The notes beneath the pieces are model-generated. The model searched no databases. It was not told where the DNA came from and saw nothing but the letters and a program-made list of their open reading frames with translations. 64,000 nt of DNA from Reichenbachiella agarivorans (GTDB taxonomy: Bacteria; Bacteroidota; Bacteroidia; Cytophagales; Cyclobacteriaceae). Positions 17,766 through 27,544 of this stretch are shown one piece after another (the first letter of the stretch is position 1; the number at the start of each line of letters is the position of its first letter). Both the position numbers and the translations under genes were made by a program. Location: NCBI RefSeq assembly GCF_025502585.1, contig NZ_CP106679.1, positions 4,247,501 to 4,311,500 of the forward strand, written 5' to 3'.

Positions 17766-18262
17766 GCCTTTTCGTATTTTACAAAATCAAAAGAATACTT
17801 ATGTCTGTCATCTGCAGCGTGATGTTGACGAGACACCTCTACCCAGCTGCTATCCAACTCAGGAAAAAACACTTCCCCTCCTTCTATAACTGCATCGATC
17901 TCAGTGAGATAAATTGTGTCTGCTATGTTTATCCCCTGCTTGTAGATCTGTCCACCGCCAATGATAAAAAGCAGTTCCTCTCCTCTTTGCTTCGCAAAAT
18001 CTACCGTTGCTTCGATGTTTTTAAACAACTCACATCCTGGAGCCTCATAGTCAGATTGGCGGGTCACTACCAAATTTGTTCTGTCTGGCAGAGGACGAAA
18101 TTTGGGAGGCAATGACTCATAGTTTTTTCTCCCCATCACTACACAATGGTGTTTGGTAGTTTCCATGAAGTACTTCATATCATCTGGCAAATGCCATGGC
18201 AAATCGTTATTGATTCCGATCACTCGGTTGGTTGACATGGCAGCTATCATGGCTATTTTCAT
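17762..18262 (-). CDS. folA: Dihydrofolate reductase
   Basis: 166 residues, full length for chromosomal DHFR. It reduces dihydrofolate to tetrahydrofolate with NADPH. Visible features are GINNDLPWHLPDDMKYF with the Asp that protonates the pteridine, VVMGRKNYESLP, RTNLVVTRQ and FIIGGGQIYK for NADPH binding. It lies 19 bases after fmt, a pairing that makes sense because fmt needs 10-formyl-tetrahydrofolate. Confidence 0.97.
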   Translation of the reverse strand: MKIAMIAAMSTNRVIGINNDLPWHLPDDMKYFMETTKHHCVVMGRKNYESLPPKFRPLPDRTNLVVTRQSDYEAPGCELFKNIEATVDFAKQRGEELLFIIGGGQIYKQGINIADTIYLTEIDAVIEGGEVFFPELDSSWVEVSRQHHAADDRHKYSFDFVKYEKA

Positions 18263-18281
18263 GGGTATCTATTTTTTGGGA

Positions 18282-19199
18282 TCAAACAAAATTATAACCT
18301 CTCAGCAAATCCTGAATCCCCATTCTCTTCTTTCCTTCCATCTGGATTTCAAGTATATCCAAAAAACCATTGCTGGTTTTCACACTCAAACGGTTTTTTC
18401 CGTCCGTTTGGATTTGACCTGGGTACAATGATTGATCAATTGCATCGGTGGAGTGTGCCACTTTGTATATTTTGAAATTCTTGTCGTTCCACTGTGTCCA
18501 TGCAGCAGGGTAAGGAGACAGTCCCCTGACAAAATTCCTGATCTGCTCGGACGGTTGATTCCAGTTGATTTCACAAGTTTCCTTGTGGATTTTGGGGGCA
18601 GCTTTTAGTTCCGCAGACTCCATTTGTGGTTTGGTGACAACTTCTCCTTTGACTATCTGCTGTACAGTACTCAGAACCAATTTTGCACCATTGTGCATCA
18701 GTCGTTCGTATAGCTCACCTACCGAATCCTCGTCATGGATAGGTTCTTTGATTTGATCAATCACATTGCCTGTATCGATCTCATGCTGAAGGAAAAATGT
18801 CGTTGCACCTGTCTCCTTCTCACCATTGATGATCGCCCAATTGATGGGTGCAGCACCACGGTATTGGGGCAACAATGAGGCGTGAAGATTGAAAGTGCCT
18901 TTGGGCGGCATATCCCAAACCTGCTCTGGCAACATCCTAAAAGCCACCACGATCTGAAGGTCTGCCCTCAGTGACTTCAACTCTTCGATAAACTCTGCAG
19001 ATTTCAGGTTGGTAGGTTGTAGGATGCTAAGCCCTACACTCTCTGCATAGTCTTTCACAGGAGTTCCTTGTAGCTTTTTGCCTCTACCTTTGGGTTTGTC
19101 TGGAGCCGTGATTACACCCACGACATCAAAACCGTTTTCTACCAATATCTGCAAACTAGGTACGGCAAATTCTGGCGTACCCATAAAAACAATCTTCAT
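18282..19199 (-). CDS. fmt: Methionyl-tRNA formyltransferase
   Basis: 305 residues. It formylates initiator Met-tRNA. N-terminal MGTPEFAVPSL, the specificity loop KPKGRGKKLQGTPVK, the catalytic FNLHASLLPQYRGAAPINWAI with Asn and His, and the Asp in HEIDTGNVI are all present, followed by the C-terminal OB-like domain. It is 12 bases downstream of the desaturase gene and 19 upstream of folA. Confidence 0.97.
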   Translation of the reverse strand: MKIVFMGTPEFAVPSLQILVENGFDVVGVITAPDKPKGRGKKLQGTPVKDYAESVGLSILQPTNLKSAEFIEELKSLRADLQIVVAFRMLPEQVWDMPPKGTFNLHASLLPQYRGAAPINWAIINGEKETGATTFFLQHEIDTGNVIDQIKEPIHDEDSVGELYERLMHNGAKLVLSTVQQIVKGEVVTKPQMESAELKAAPKIHKETCEINWNQPSEQIRNFVRGLSPYPAAWTQWNDKNFKIYKVAHSTDAIDQSLYPGQIQTDGKNRLSVKTSNGFLDILEIQMEGKKRMGIQDLLRGYNFV

Positions 19200-19211
19200 A
19201 TTCAGCGGATT

Positions 19212-20147
19212 TTATCTCTGTCTCCTCACACGACTACCCAGCGTAATCATAGGATTGGCGATGAACTGAATAATGACCTTGGACCAAGACTTGTGTGTGA
19301 ACAAATGATCGTAAAAATCTGGAGCCGTCTTTTTCACCTCTGGCAATCTTGTACCTGGTACATTAGGAAAATCATGGTGCTCATTATGATACCCGACATT
19401 CAAGGCAAAGATGTTCAATGGACCATAGTAAGAATAAGTCTCCTGCCCTTCTTTGAACACATAGTGTTCCGCAATGAAATGCCCAGCCAATGGATGTAAA
19501 CTACCTGCAAGAAATATACTGATCAGCAGATAGACTATTGCCCCCGTACCCACAAAGTACCAATATACCGCAATCACAGCCAATTGAAATACCACGTTGA
19601 TTTTGTGCCACTTTTCGTACTTGATAGGGTGTACAAACATCGGCCTCAGGGCATAAAACAGAATTTGATTGGTGGCCCATAGCAACTTACCTACAAATCC
19701 TTGAAATACTTTGCGCTCTCCGTCTGTTGGTAGATCTGTATCATTTTTGACATCCCCTTGCTCCCAATGGTGCTTGAGGTGATAGGTTCTAAATGTCATC
19801 GCATAGGGAAACAAAATAGGAATATTGGCAACCAAAGCCAACCAATTATTTGCCACTCGGCTCTTGAAAGCCAAGTCATGACTGATCTCATGGATAGCCA
19901 AAAACAAAGTATGACTCACCGACGCGCCTATCAAATAGGCCAAAGGTAGATACCAATACCAAGCCAACTCAGCAATAAATGGAGCACTCACCAATTGAAA
20001 AACTACCAGTGCCAAAGTCTTAAACTTCAATCCTTTGTCAATCCCAAATAGATCACGTACTTGTGGGTATTTGGCAAGAATCTCCTTTCTTCTGTTAAAA
20101 TGAGGCTCTCTTTCGTCTGACCAGTAAAAACCGTTTTTCTTTTCCAA
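19212..20147 (-). CDS. Sphingolipid delta-4 desaturase (DEGS1)-like membrane desaturase
   Basis: 311 residues with several membrane helices. The three histidine boxes of membrane di-iron desaturases are HEISH (86-90), HLKHH (123-127) and HNEHH (254-258), plus HFIAEH (223-228). Beyond the boxes the protein follows the eukaryotic dihydroceramide desaturase pattern closely: EPHFNRRKEILAKYP at the N-terminus, DTDLPT, FYALRPMF, ETYSYYGPLN and VGYHNEHHDFPNVPG. Length matches DEGS1 (about 320). The likely reaction is O2-dependent introduction of a double bond into a sphingoid base or its N-acyl form. Bacteroidota make sphingolipids, usually saturated. First gene of the fmt-folA-SDR operon. Confidence 0.85.
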   Translation of the reverse strand: MEKKNGFYWSDEREPHFNRRKEILAKYPQVRDLFGIDKGLKFKTLALVVFQLVSAPFIAELAWYWYLPLAYLIGASVSHTLFLAIHEISHDLAFKSRVANNWLALVANIPILFPYAMTFRTYHLKHHWEQGDVKNDTDLPTDGERKVFQGFVGKLLWATNQILFYALRPMFVHPIKYEKWHKINVVFQLAVIAVYWYFVGTGAIVYLLISIFLAGSLHPLAGHFIAEHYVFKEGQETYSYYGPLNIFALNVGYHNEHHDFPNVPGTRLPEVKKTAPDFYDHLFTHKSWSKVIIQFIANPMITLGSRVRRQR

Positions 20148-20221
20148 AATGTCTACTATTAATTAAGCCACAAAGATAGTCGGGAAATGGGAGCTAGGAA
20201 AATCGAAGGATGCAATTCTTG

Positions 20222-20443
20222 TCAGGGGACAGGATCATATCCACTCCCTCCCCATGGGTGACACTTTCCGATCCTTGTGAAGCCCAATTTCATGCCCTTC
20301 CATACACCGTGCTTCATGATTGCTTCCTTCATGTACTGCGAGCAGGTGGGAGAATACCTACACGAAGAGGGGAATAGAGGTGAAATACTGTATTGATAGA
20401 TCAGTATAGGAATAATGGCTACCTTTTTAAGAATTTCTTTCAT
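20222..20443 (-). CDS. yidD: Membrane protein insertion efficiency factor YidD
   Basis: 73 residues from the ATG at 20443. An in-frame TTG 45 bases upstream exists but would add an atypical tail. Diagnostic residues: [20 protein letters not shown] with the conserved Cys pair, [10 protein letters not shown] and [17 protein letters not shown]. It is a small inner-membrane-associated partner of YidC in membrane protein insertion. It follows the acyltransferase gene after about 40 bases. Confidence 0.96.
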   Translation of the reverse strand: MKEILKKVAIIPILIYQYSISPLFPSSCRYSPTCSQYMKEAIMKHGVWKGMKLGFTRIGKCHPWGGSGYDPVP

Positions 20444-20484
20444 AGATGTTTGAACATAAAAAGGATACAAGAAGTTCTGAAATA

Positions 20485-21036
20485 TCAACGCACACCCAAC
20501 TCAGGATGCTTACCTTTCACATCACGGTATTGATTCTTGATATAAATTATATCCTCTTCCATGTTGCCAGTTGGCTCAAACTCTTCAATGAATTTGACGA
20601 GTTTTTTACTGTAATCAAAGCCTACCAACACGATAGGTACCTTGGCTCTCCATGCAATTCTATAGAAACCTGTTTTCCATTCTTCCACATACGATCGTGT
20701 ACCCTCTGGAGTGATCGTCAATACCAATGAGTCCCTAGACTCAAATTTCTCTACTACACTCCCTACCAGATCGACCTTCTTGTTTTTACGATCCACAGGT
20801 ATTCCACCCGTATAGGTAAAGAACCACGCCAAGGGTTTGAATCTAAAAAATTCCTTTTTGATCAGGTAATTGGCTTTGAATCCACAAATTGTTCTAGAAA
20901 CAACGCCCAAAACAAAGTCCCAGTTGCTGGTATGAGGGGCGATAATAAGGACACACTTTTTCAGCCCTGCTGACAGGTTACCGTCAATTCTCCAACCGAT
21001 CAATTTGAATACAGCTATAAAAAGCAGTCGTGCCAT
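20485..21036 (-). CDS. Lysophospholipid acyltransferase-like protein (PlsC superfamily)
   Basis: 183 residues, shorter than classical PlsC. Motif I is HTSNWD (35-40; HX4D), motif II-like GGIPVDR (77-83) and motif III PEGTR (110-114). It transfers an acyl chain to a lysophospholipid or related acceptor at the inner membrane. The HTSNWDF start is typical of the short YihG/glycerol-acyltransferase subgroup. It follows accA by 5 bases, so fatty-acid synthesis and acyl transfer are co-transcribed. The exact acceptor cannot be read from sequence. Confidence 0.88.
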   Translation of the reverse strand: MARLLFIAVFKLIGWRIDGNLSAGLKKCVLIIAPHTSNWDFVLGVVSRTICGFKANYLIKKEFFRFKPLAWFFTYTGGIPVDRKNKKVDLVGSVVEKFESRDSLVLTITPEGTRSYVEEWKTGFYRIAWRAKVPIVLVGFDYSKKLVKFIEEFEPTGNMEEDIIYIKNQYRDVKGKHPELGVR

Positions 21037-21041
21037 GATAC

Positions 21042-21989
21042 TTAAGATGCGTAAGCACCCATATCACTGAACTTCTCGATACGTTGACTGATTCTTCCCT
21101 CTACAGACACTTTACTGAGGGCTTTGATATCCTTCAAAATCTGCTTTTTCAATTCCAAAGCAGCGGCCTTCATGTCAGTATGCGCACCACCTAGTGGCTC
21201 CTTGATGATCCCATCGATCAACTTATGACCCATCATATCTGTAGCTGTGAGCTTTAATGCTTCTGCAGCTTGCTCCTTATATTCCCAACTTCTCCAAAGA
21301 ATGGACGAACAAGATTCTGGAGAGATCACCGAATACCAGGTATTTTCCATCATGAGTACTCTGTCTCCGATACCGATACCAATCGCTCCACCAGATGCTC
21401 CCTCACCGATGATGATGCAAATCACTGGCACTTTGAGCATAAACATTTCTTTGATATTTCGAGCGATTGCTTCGCCTTGGCCTCTTTCTTCAGCTTCTAA
21501 ACCTGGAAATGCACCTGGAGTATCAATCAAACAAACGATGGGCTTATTAAATTTTTCGGCCATTTTCATCAAGCGAAGTGCCTTTCTGTACCCTTCTGGA
21601 TTGGCCATTCCAAAGTTACGCATTTGTCTTTGCTTGGTATTTCTACCCTTTTGTTGACCGATCAGCATCACGGATTGACCATCAATGGTACCAAACCCAC
21701 CGACCATGGCTTTGTCATCCTTGACGTTGCGATCTCCGTGTATCTCGATGAAATCGTCCGTCAACTCATATATGTAGTCTAAAGTATAGGGTCTGTCTGG
21801 GTGTCTGGATAGCTGAACTCTTTGCCATCTCGTCAGGTTTTGAAAAGTTTCTATCTTCAACTCTTCTATTTTGGTTTGAAGCGATTTTACAGTTTTAGAA
21901 ACATCCACATTACTGGTTTGAGCCAATTGAAGCATATCTTGCAACTTTTCTTCTAGGTCAGCAATAGGTTTTTCGAATTCTAATAGCAT
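21042..21989 (-). CDS. accA: Acetyl-CoA carboxylase carboxyltransferase subunit alpha
   Basis: 315 residues from the ATG at 21989, preceded by an AAGAGA stretch; an ATG four codons upstream (22001) is possible. It transfers carboxyl from biotin-BCCP to acetyl-CoA, making malonyl-CoA. Family blocks are present: [85 protein letters not shown] and [16 protein letters not shown]. The first gene of an accA-acyltransferase-yidD group. Confidence 0.97.
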   Translation of the reverse strand: MLLEFEKPIADLEEKLQDMLQLAQTSNVDVSKTVKSLQTKIEELKIETFQNLTRWQRVQLSRHPDRPYTLDYIYELTDDFIEIHGDRNVKDDKAMVGGFGTIDGQSVMLIGQQKGRNTKQRQMRNFGMANPEGYRKALRLMKMAEKFNKPIVCLIDTPGAFPGLEAEERGQGEAIARNIKEMFMLKVPVICIIIGEGASGGAIGIGIGDRVLMMENTWYSVISPESCSSILWRSWEYKEQAAEALKLTATDMMGHKLIDGIIKEPLGGAHTDMKAAALELKKQILKDIKALSKVSVEGRISQRIEKFSDMGAYAS

Positions 21990-22088
21990 ATCTCTTAACA
22001 TGAATTGAGTTGCAAACCTAAAAAGAAAAATGAATTAGAGAGCCAAAAAAAGGAAAGAGATATTCCTCATTTGTCTGAGGAGGTAATA

Positions 22089-22304
22089 TCAATAATACCA
22101 GAGAGAATGTCTTCTTCTTAGATGCTTTCGGAAGTTCATCACAAAAGCCAATACTACATAGACAATCAGAGGACTACCAAAGGTTAGAAATGATATATAT
22201 ATGAAGAAAAGACGAATACTAGACGAAGGTATTCTCAACTTCTCCCCTAGTCTATTACAAACACCAAAAGCATGTTTTTCCAAAAAATCTTGAAGTACCT
22301 TCAT
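22089..22304 (-). CDS. PspC-domain protein
   Basis: 71 residues. The PspC pattern is seen: GVCNRLGEKLRIPSSSIRLFFIY, then a single membrane helix (about 34-57) and a basic tail. Many Bacteroidota carry such minimal PspC proteins; a role in envelope stress is assumed, not shown. It is divergent from the OmpA/TPR gene. Confidence 0.8.
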   Translation of the reverse strand: MKVLQDFLEKHAFGVCNRLGEKLRIPSSSIRLFFIYISFLTFGSPLIVYVVLAFVMNFRKHLRRRHSLWYY

Positions 22305-22445
22305 AGCGCTGCAAATTTAAGCTAAAAACATCTATTTATTTGTATTGTTTAATTTTAGGTTATATCTAATTTTTCCGTATTATTGCATTTCTTTCGAAGA
22401 AAAGTACAAAAAGTTATATCAATTTTCAAAAAAATAATTTTTCAA

Positions 22446-24224
22446 ATGAGAAAATCGAATATTGTGATAGCCATCGTATTGGGCTTGACTGTATTTTCAG
22501 CATGTAGTTCGTTGAACAAAATGGTGAAACTTGCCGCATCGCAGCAAGTAGACATTGTTCCGAACCCGCTTGAATTGCACGGAGATTCCGTAAAGTATGA
22601 CATGGCCGTAGTGTTGCCAGCTAAAATGCTGCCAGAAAAGTATGTTTATAAACTAACCGCCTTCTACAAATCTGGAGATACAGAAGTAGAAGCAGGAACC
22701 ATGACTTTTGACGCTGCTGATTTCCCAGACAGCAAAACTACCACCTCAAGACAAACAGACACTTTTGCTTTCCTATATGACCCAGCTATGGGTAATGGAA
22801 ACTTAGAAGTAATGGGTACAGCTGTAGATGAGAAAGGTGAAAACAAATCAACTCCACGAACTACTGTAGCTCAAGGTTTGATCACTACCTCTCAATTGGT
22901 TGAAGATGTTTACTTCCCAACTTACGCTGCTAGTGGCTACACCGATCAGGAAGAATTGGCTCCTACCAATGTAAGCATGTACTTCGACAGAGGTAGTGCA
23001 GTATTGAAAAGCTCAGAAACAGGTGGTAAAAAAGGAAAGGCATTTTCTGCTTTCATTGCAGATAAGAACGTAACTAAAACCGTGACTATCACAGGTACTC
23101 ACTCTCCAGAAGGTCTAGAAACTGTCAACTCTAAGTTGTCTGAAAACAGAGCTGCTGCGATTGAAAAGTACTACAGAAGCCAAATGAAGAAGTATGACTA
23201 CAAAGGTCTTGCTGACTCTGTCAAGTTCATTTTGAAGCCAATCGTAGAAGATTGGACTGAATTCAAAACTGCATTGGATGCTTACGAAGGTGTTTCTGCT
23301 GATCAAAAATCAGAAATTTTGAAAATCGTAAACGGAGCTGGAACTTTCGAGGACAAAGAGAAGGCTTTGCAAAAATTGGATTCTTACAGCGCTATCTTCA
23401 AGGATATCTATCCAAATTTGAGAGCTGCTAAAACTGAAGTATTGACTGTAGTTGAGAAAAAGACAAACGCAGAAATCGCAGTAATTGCTAAGCAGATTGC
23501 AGAACAAGATTCTACTGCTACTGATTCTCTATCTATCGGAGAGTTGATGTTTGCAGCTACTTTGACTCCTTCACTTACTGAGAAAGAAGCCATCTACAAA
23601 GCAGCTACTAAGCAAGAAGGTAACTGGGAGTCTCACAATAATTTGGGAGCTGTTTACCTAGAAATGGCTATCGCTGCTGAAGGTGATGAGAAAAACCAGA
23701 AGTTAGAAATGGCATTGGCTCAGCTAGAAATCGCGGCTAACAAAAATAATGCATCAGAAGTACAAGCGAACATGGCTACTGCATATGCGCTACAAGGCAA
23801 CACTGCTCAAGCTTACGATGCTGTAGTGGCTTCATTGTCTAGCAACCCTGGTAGCAACGCTGGCGGAATCAATGGTGTGAAAGGAACACTTGAAATCAAA
23901 AAAGGAGATTACGAATCAGCTATCGCTACTTTAGGTTCTGCTGACGAAACTCCACAAGTTGCTTTCAACAAAGGTTTGGCTCTTCTTTTGAACAAAGACT
24001 TGGAAAATTCTATCACTGGATTCGATAGTGCTATCGAACTAGATGCTGAATACGCCAAAGCTTACTATGCATCAGCTGTGGCTGCTGCTAGATTGGGCAA
24101 AGCAGAAGATGTACTTTCTAACTTGAAAACTGCAGTAGAAAAAGATCCTTCATTGAAGGAAAAAGCTCTTGCAGACTTAGAATTCAGAACTTTCGCTACT
24201 CAGGTAACCGAGGCTTTGAACTAA
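22446..24224 (+). CDS. OmpA-like/TPR lipoprotein
   Basis: 592 residues from the ATG at 22446 (MRKSNIVIAI), which gives a good lipoprotein signal (lipobox VFSAC); an earlier in-frame start would spoil it. The N-terminal 170 residues are beta-rich. A middle section has the OmpA-C look (SMYFDRGSAVLKSS, TITGTHSPEGLETVNSKLSENRA), normally peptidoglycan binding. The C-terminal half holds TPR repeats (HNNLGAVYLEMA, VQANMATAYALQGN, AYYASAVAAARLGK). It probably sits at the outer membrane as a scaffold. Codons are strongly biased, suggesting high expression, and a strong terminator follows. Confidence 0.82.
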   Translation: MRKSNIVIAIVLGLTVFSACSSLNKMVKLAASQQVDIVPNPLELHGDSVKYDMAVVLPAKMLPEKYVYKLTAFYKSGDTEVEAGTMTFDAADFPDSKTTTSRQTDTFAFLYDPAMGNGNLEVMGTAVDEKGENKSTPRTTVAQGLITTSQLVEDVYFPTYAASGYTDQEELAPTNVSMYFDRGSAVLKSSETGGKKGKAFSAFIADKNVTKTVTITGTHSPEGLETVNSKLSENRAAAIEKYYRSQMKKYDYKGLADSVKFILKPIVEDWTEFKTALDAYEGVSADQKSEILKIVNGAGTFEDKEKALQKLDSYSAIFKDIYPNLRAAKTEVLTVVEKKTNAEIAVIAKQIAEQDSTATDSLSIGELMFAATLTPSLTEKEAIYKAATKQEGNWESHNNLGAVYLEMAIAAEGDEKNQKLEMALAQLEIAANKNNASEVQANMATAYALQGNTAQAYDAVVASLSSNPGSNAGGINGVKGTLEIKKGDYESAIATLGSADETPQVAFNKGLALLLNKDLENSITGFDSAIELDAEYAKAYYASAVAAARLGKAEDVLSNLKTAVEKDPSLKEKALADLEFRTFATQVTEALN

Positions 24225-24250
24225 TCAACGAAATTCACATTTGAAAAAAA

Positions 24251-24282
24251 GACTCTGACATAATTGTCAGAGTCTTTTTTTT
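24251..24282 (+). terminator. Strong intrinsic terminator
   Basis: GACTCTGACA (24251-24260) pairs exactly with TGTCAGAGTC (24265-24274) around TAAT, preceded by seven A and followed by eight T. It is 27 bases past the stop of the OmpA/TPR gene. Confidence 0.92.
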
Positions 24283-24416
24283 GCTTTTACAGAAGTTCAA
24301 AAACATCTATTTATCCAAAATAGATTGGGATATTGCTATCCTTGACATAATTTAGCAGCTCGAAAAAATACGAGAAGACACCTCCTATTCACAGTATATT
24401 ATTAAATAAGAAAAGA

Positions 24417-25400
24417 ATGAAAGTTTTACAATTCAGAGAAGCCCTGAGAGAAGCCATGAGCGAAGAGATGCGCAGAGATGAGTCTGTCTATCTAATGGGT
24501 GAAGAAGTAGCCGAATACAATGGCGCTTACAAAGTAAGTCAAGGCATGCTTGAAGAATTTGGAGCAAAGAGAGTAATCGATACCCCTATTGCGGAGCTTG
24601 GTTTTGCAGGCGTAGGTGTTGGGTCAGCTATGAATGGTCTTCGTCCTATTATCGAATTTATGACTTTCAACTTTTCATTGGTAGCTATTGACCAAGTAAT
24701 CAATGGCGCTGCTAAGATGATGTCTATGTCTGGTGGTCAATTCAATGTTCCGATTGTATTTAGAGGACCTACAGGAAATGCTGGCCAATTGAGTTCACAA
24801 CACTCACAAAACTTTGAAAACTGGTATGCAAATACTCCTGGTTTGAAAGTAGTTGTACCTTCTAACCCTGCAGATGCAAAAGGACTATTGAAAGCTTCTA
24901 TCAGAGACAATGATCCTACGATCTTCATGGAGTCTGAATTGATGTATGGAGACAAAGGTGAAGTACCAGAGGGAGAATACATCATTCCGATCGGAGTTGC
25001 GAAAACAGTGAAAACTGGAACGGATGTAACTATCGTATCATTTGGTAAATTCATGAAAGTTGCCATCGCTTCTGCGGAAGAATTAGAGAAAGAAGGAATC
25101 AGCGCTGAAGTAATTGACCTTAGAACTGTAAGACCTATCGACTATGCAGCAATCATCGAATCAGTAAAGAAAACCAATAGATTGGTCATCGTAGAAGAAG
25201 CATGGCCTTTGGCATCTATCTCTTCGGAGATCAGTCACTATGTACAAAGAAAGGCATTTGACTACCTAGATGCTCCTATCCACAGAATCACCAACAAAGA
25301 CGTGCCATTACCATATGCGCCTACTTTGATCGAGGAGATTCTACCAAACGTAGAGAGAACAGTCAAAGCTGTAAAAGAAATCATGTACGTGCAGAAGTAA
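24417..25400 (+). CDS. pdhB: Pyruvate dehydrogenase E1 component, beta subunit
   Basis: 327 residues, the usual length. It forms the alpha2beta2 E1 enzyme that decarboxylates pyruvate with thiamine diphosphate. Characteristic segments are VYLMGEEVAEYNGAYKVSQG with the ThDP-activating Glu, RVIDTPIAELGFAGVGVGSA, RPIIEFMTFNF, RGPTGNAGQLSSQHSQ, VVVPSNPADAKGLL and VEEAWPLASI. The alpha subunit gene is elsewhere, as is common in Bacteroidota. It converges on mutB with only two bases between the stop codons. Confidence 0.96.
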   Translation: MKVLQFREALREAMSEEMRRDESVYLMGEEVAEYNGAYKVSQGMLEEFGAKRVIDTPIAELGFAGVGVGSAMNGLRPIIEFMTFNFSLVAIDQVINGAAKMMSMSGGQFNVPIVFRGPTGNAGQLSSQHSQNFENWYANTPGLKVVVPSNPADAKGLLKASIRDNDPTIFMESELMYGDKGEVPEGEYIIPIGVAKTVKTGTDVTIVSFGKFMKVAIASAEELEKEGISAEVIDLRTVRPIDYAAIIESVKKTNRLVIVEEAWPLASISSEISHYVQRKAFDYLDAPIHRITNKDVPLPYAPTLIEEILPNVERTVKAVKEIMYVQK

Positions 25401-25402
25401 AT

Positions 25403-27544
25403 TCACTCCTGCAATGTAACTATCAATTTTTCCAAAATCCCCGAAGCTGCTTCGGGGATTTTTGTTCCTGGCCCAAACACACCAGACACTCCTGCTTGGT
25501 ACAAGAAACCGTAGTCTTGCTCTGGGATGACACCACCAGCTATGACCAATATGTCTTCACGTCCCTGCAGCTTCAACTCTTCTATCAACTGAGGAATGAG
25601 GGTTTTGTGTCCTCCCGCTAGACTAGATATCCCTACGATGTGCACATCATTATCCAAAGCTTGCATAGCTACCTCCTTTGGCATTTGAAACAGCGGACTG
25701 AGATCTACATCAAAGCCCATATCTGCAAAACTCGTTGCGATGATTTTAGCACCGCGATCATGACCATCTTGTCCCATCTTAGCTACAAGAATCCTAGGAT
25801 TCCTTCCATCCAACTCTCGTACTTGCTCTACTAACTCTCGAATATCCTTTAACATATCCTTATCCATGTATTCTTTGGAATAAACCCCAACTACTGAACC
25901 AGTAGTGGCTTGGTATCGGCCAAACGCCTCCTCCAACACCCCTGAAATTTCCCCTAAGGTAGCTCTGGCTCTCGCAGCAGCCACACTCAACGACAGGAGA
26001 TTTCCTTTACCCGATCGGGCACATAATCTAAGTTGCTCTAGAGCATTTTTCACATCTTGAGCATTGCGATTGTTTTTTAACTCATTGAGTTTCTTAACCT
26101 GAGAATCCATTACTTGTACATTGTCCACTTCCAACAAATCCATCAAATCCTCATCCCTATCTTGATACTTATTGACCCCCACAATGACCTCCTCTCCAGA
26201 ATCAATTTTAGCCTGTTTCCTAGTTGCCGATGCTTCAATCTTCAATTTCGGGATCCCCTTTTCGATCGCTTGAGACATCCCTCCCATTTCTTCTATCACC
26301 ATAATTTCATCCCATGCTTTTCGTGCCAATTGATTCGTCAAGTATTCCAAATAATACGAACCTCCATATGGATCAATTACCTCCGTGATTTGACTTTCTC
26401 TTTGCAAATACAACTGTGTATCTCGTGCAATAGCAGCTGAATACACACTTGGCAAAGCCAAAGCTTCATCCATGGCATTGGTGTGAAGGGATTGAGTATG
26501 TCCCATGATAGCTGACATGGCCTCCATACAAGTTCTAGCTATATTATTCCTAGGACTTTGGGCGGTTAGGCTCCATCCAGAGGTTTGACTATGCGTTCTC
26601 AAAGCCATGGATTTTGGATTCTTGGGATGAAACTGCTTCACCAGTTTGGCCCAAAGCAGGCGCCCAGCTCGCATCTTGGCAACTTCCATAAAATGATTCA
26701 TTCCTATCCCCCAGAAAAAAGAAAAACGTGGAGCCAAGTCATCAATGTTTATTCCTGCTTTGATACCCGCACGCAAGTATTCCAACCCATCCGCCAATGT
26801 AAACGCCAACTCCAAATCTGCACTAGCACCAGCTTCATGCATATGGTAACCACTGATACTGATAGCATTAAACCTCGGCATCTTCTCAGCGGCGTAACTA
26901 AAAATATCACTAACAATGCGCATAGATTCCTTAGGAGGATAGATGTAGGTATTTCTCACCATAAACTCCTTGAGAATATCATTTTGGATCGTCCCATTCA
27001 ATTGATCTGGCGCAACTCCTTGCTCCTCAGCTGCTACGATATAAAATGCCATGATGGGTAGTACAGCACCATTCATCGTCATAGAAACGGACATTTTATC
27101 CAAAGGAATCTGATCAAACAATACTTTCATATCCAGAACAGAATCAATTGCTACACCAGCCTTGCCCACATCACCAGATACACGCGGATGGTCAGAGTCA
27201 TATCCTCGGTGTGTAGCCAAATCAAACGCTACAGACAATCCGGTTTGTCCAGATTTCAGATTATCAAGATAAAACTTGTTAGACTCCTCTGCGGTCGAGA
27301 ATCCAGCGTATTGTCTAATTGTCCACGGCTTATTGACATACATGGTCGCATAGGGACCCCTGACATATGGAGCTGTCCCTGCACCAAAATTGAGATGCTC
27401 TGCATCTTTGATATCTTCTAGGTTGAAATGATTTTTGATTGGGATGCCTTCTGCCGTATTAATTCTTCGATCTACCTCGTATTGGGCAATACCAATTTTC
27501 AGATCGTCATAAGACAGTTCGGACAAGTTGATCTTGCTTTTCAT
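25403..27544 (-). CDS. mutB: Methylmalonyl-CoA mutase, large subunit
   Basis: 713 residues with the two expected parts. Residues 1 to about 560 form the TIM-barrel substrate domain ([20 protein letters not shown]-type start, [28 protein letters not shown]). The C-terminal B12-binding domain has [12 protein letters not shown] with the cobalt-ligating His, then SSLAGGH and VIAGGVIP. It interconverts succinyl-CoA and (R)-methylmalonyl-CoA. The ATG overlaps the mutA stop by 4 bases, so the pair is translationally coupled. Its last codons are written as a hairpin that serves as the pdhB terminator. Confidence 0.97.
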   Translation of the reverse strand: MKSKINLSELSYDDLKIGIAQYEVDRRINTAEGIPIKNHFNLEDIKDAEHLNFGAGTAPYVRGPYATMYVNKPWTIRQYAGFSTAEESNKFYLDNLKSGQTGLSVAFDLATHRGYDSDHPRVSGDVGKAGVAIDSVLDMKVLFDQIPLDKMSVSMTMNGAVLPIMAFYIVAAEEQGVAPDQLNGTIQNDILKEFMVRNTYIYPPKESMRIVSDIFSYAAEKMPRFNAISISGYHMHEAGASADLELAFTLADGLEYLRAGIKAGINIDDLAPRFSFFWGIGMNHFMEVAKMRAGRLLWAKLVKQFHPKNPKSMALRTHSQTSGWSLTAQSPRNNIARTCMEAMSAIMGHTQSLHTNAMDEALALPSVYSAAIARDTQLYLQRESQITEVIDPYGGSYYLEYLTNQLARKAWDEIMVIEEMGGMSQAIEKGIPKLKIEASATRKQAKIDSGEEVIVGVNKYQDRDEDLMDLLEVDNVQVMDSQVKKLNELKNNRNAQDVKNALEQLRLCARSGKGNLLSLSVAAARARATLGEISGVLEEAFGRYQATTGSVVGVYSKEYMDKDMLKDIRELVEQVRELDGRNPRILVAKMGQDGHDRGAKIIATSFADMGFDVDLSPLFQMPKEVAMQALDNDVHIVGISSLAGGHKTLIPQLIEELKLQGREDILVIAGGVIPEQDYGFLYQAGVSGVFGPGTKIPEAASGILEKLIVTLQE
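25434..25463 (+). terminator. pdhB terminator inside the convergent mutB coding sequence
   Basis: Arms 25434-25446 and 25450-25462 are perfect 13-bp complements (core ATCCCCGAAG / CTTCGGGGAT) around CTG, and a T run follows on the plus strand. It lies 34 bases past the pdhB stop and wholly inside mutB, where it encodes KIPEAASGI. Confidence 0.88.
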
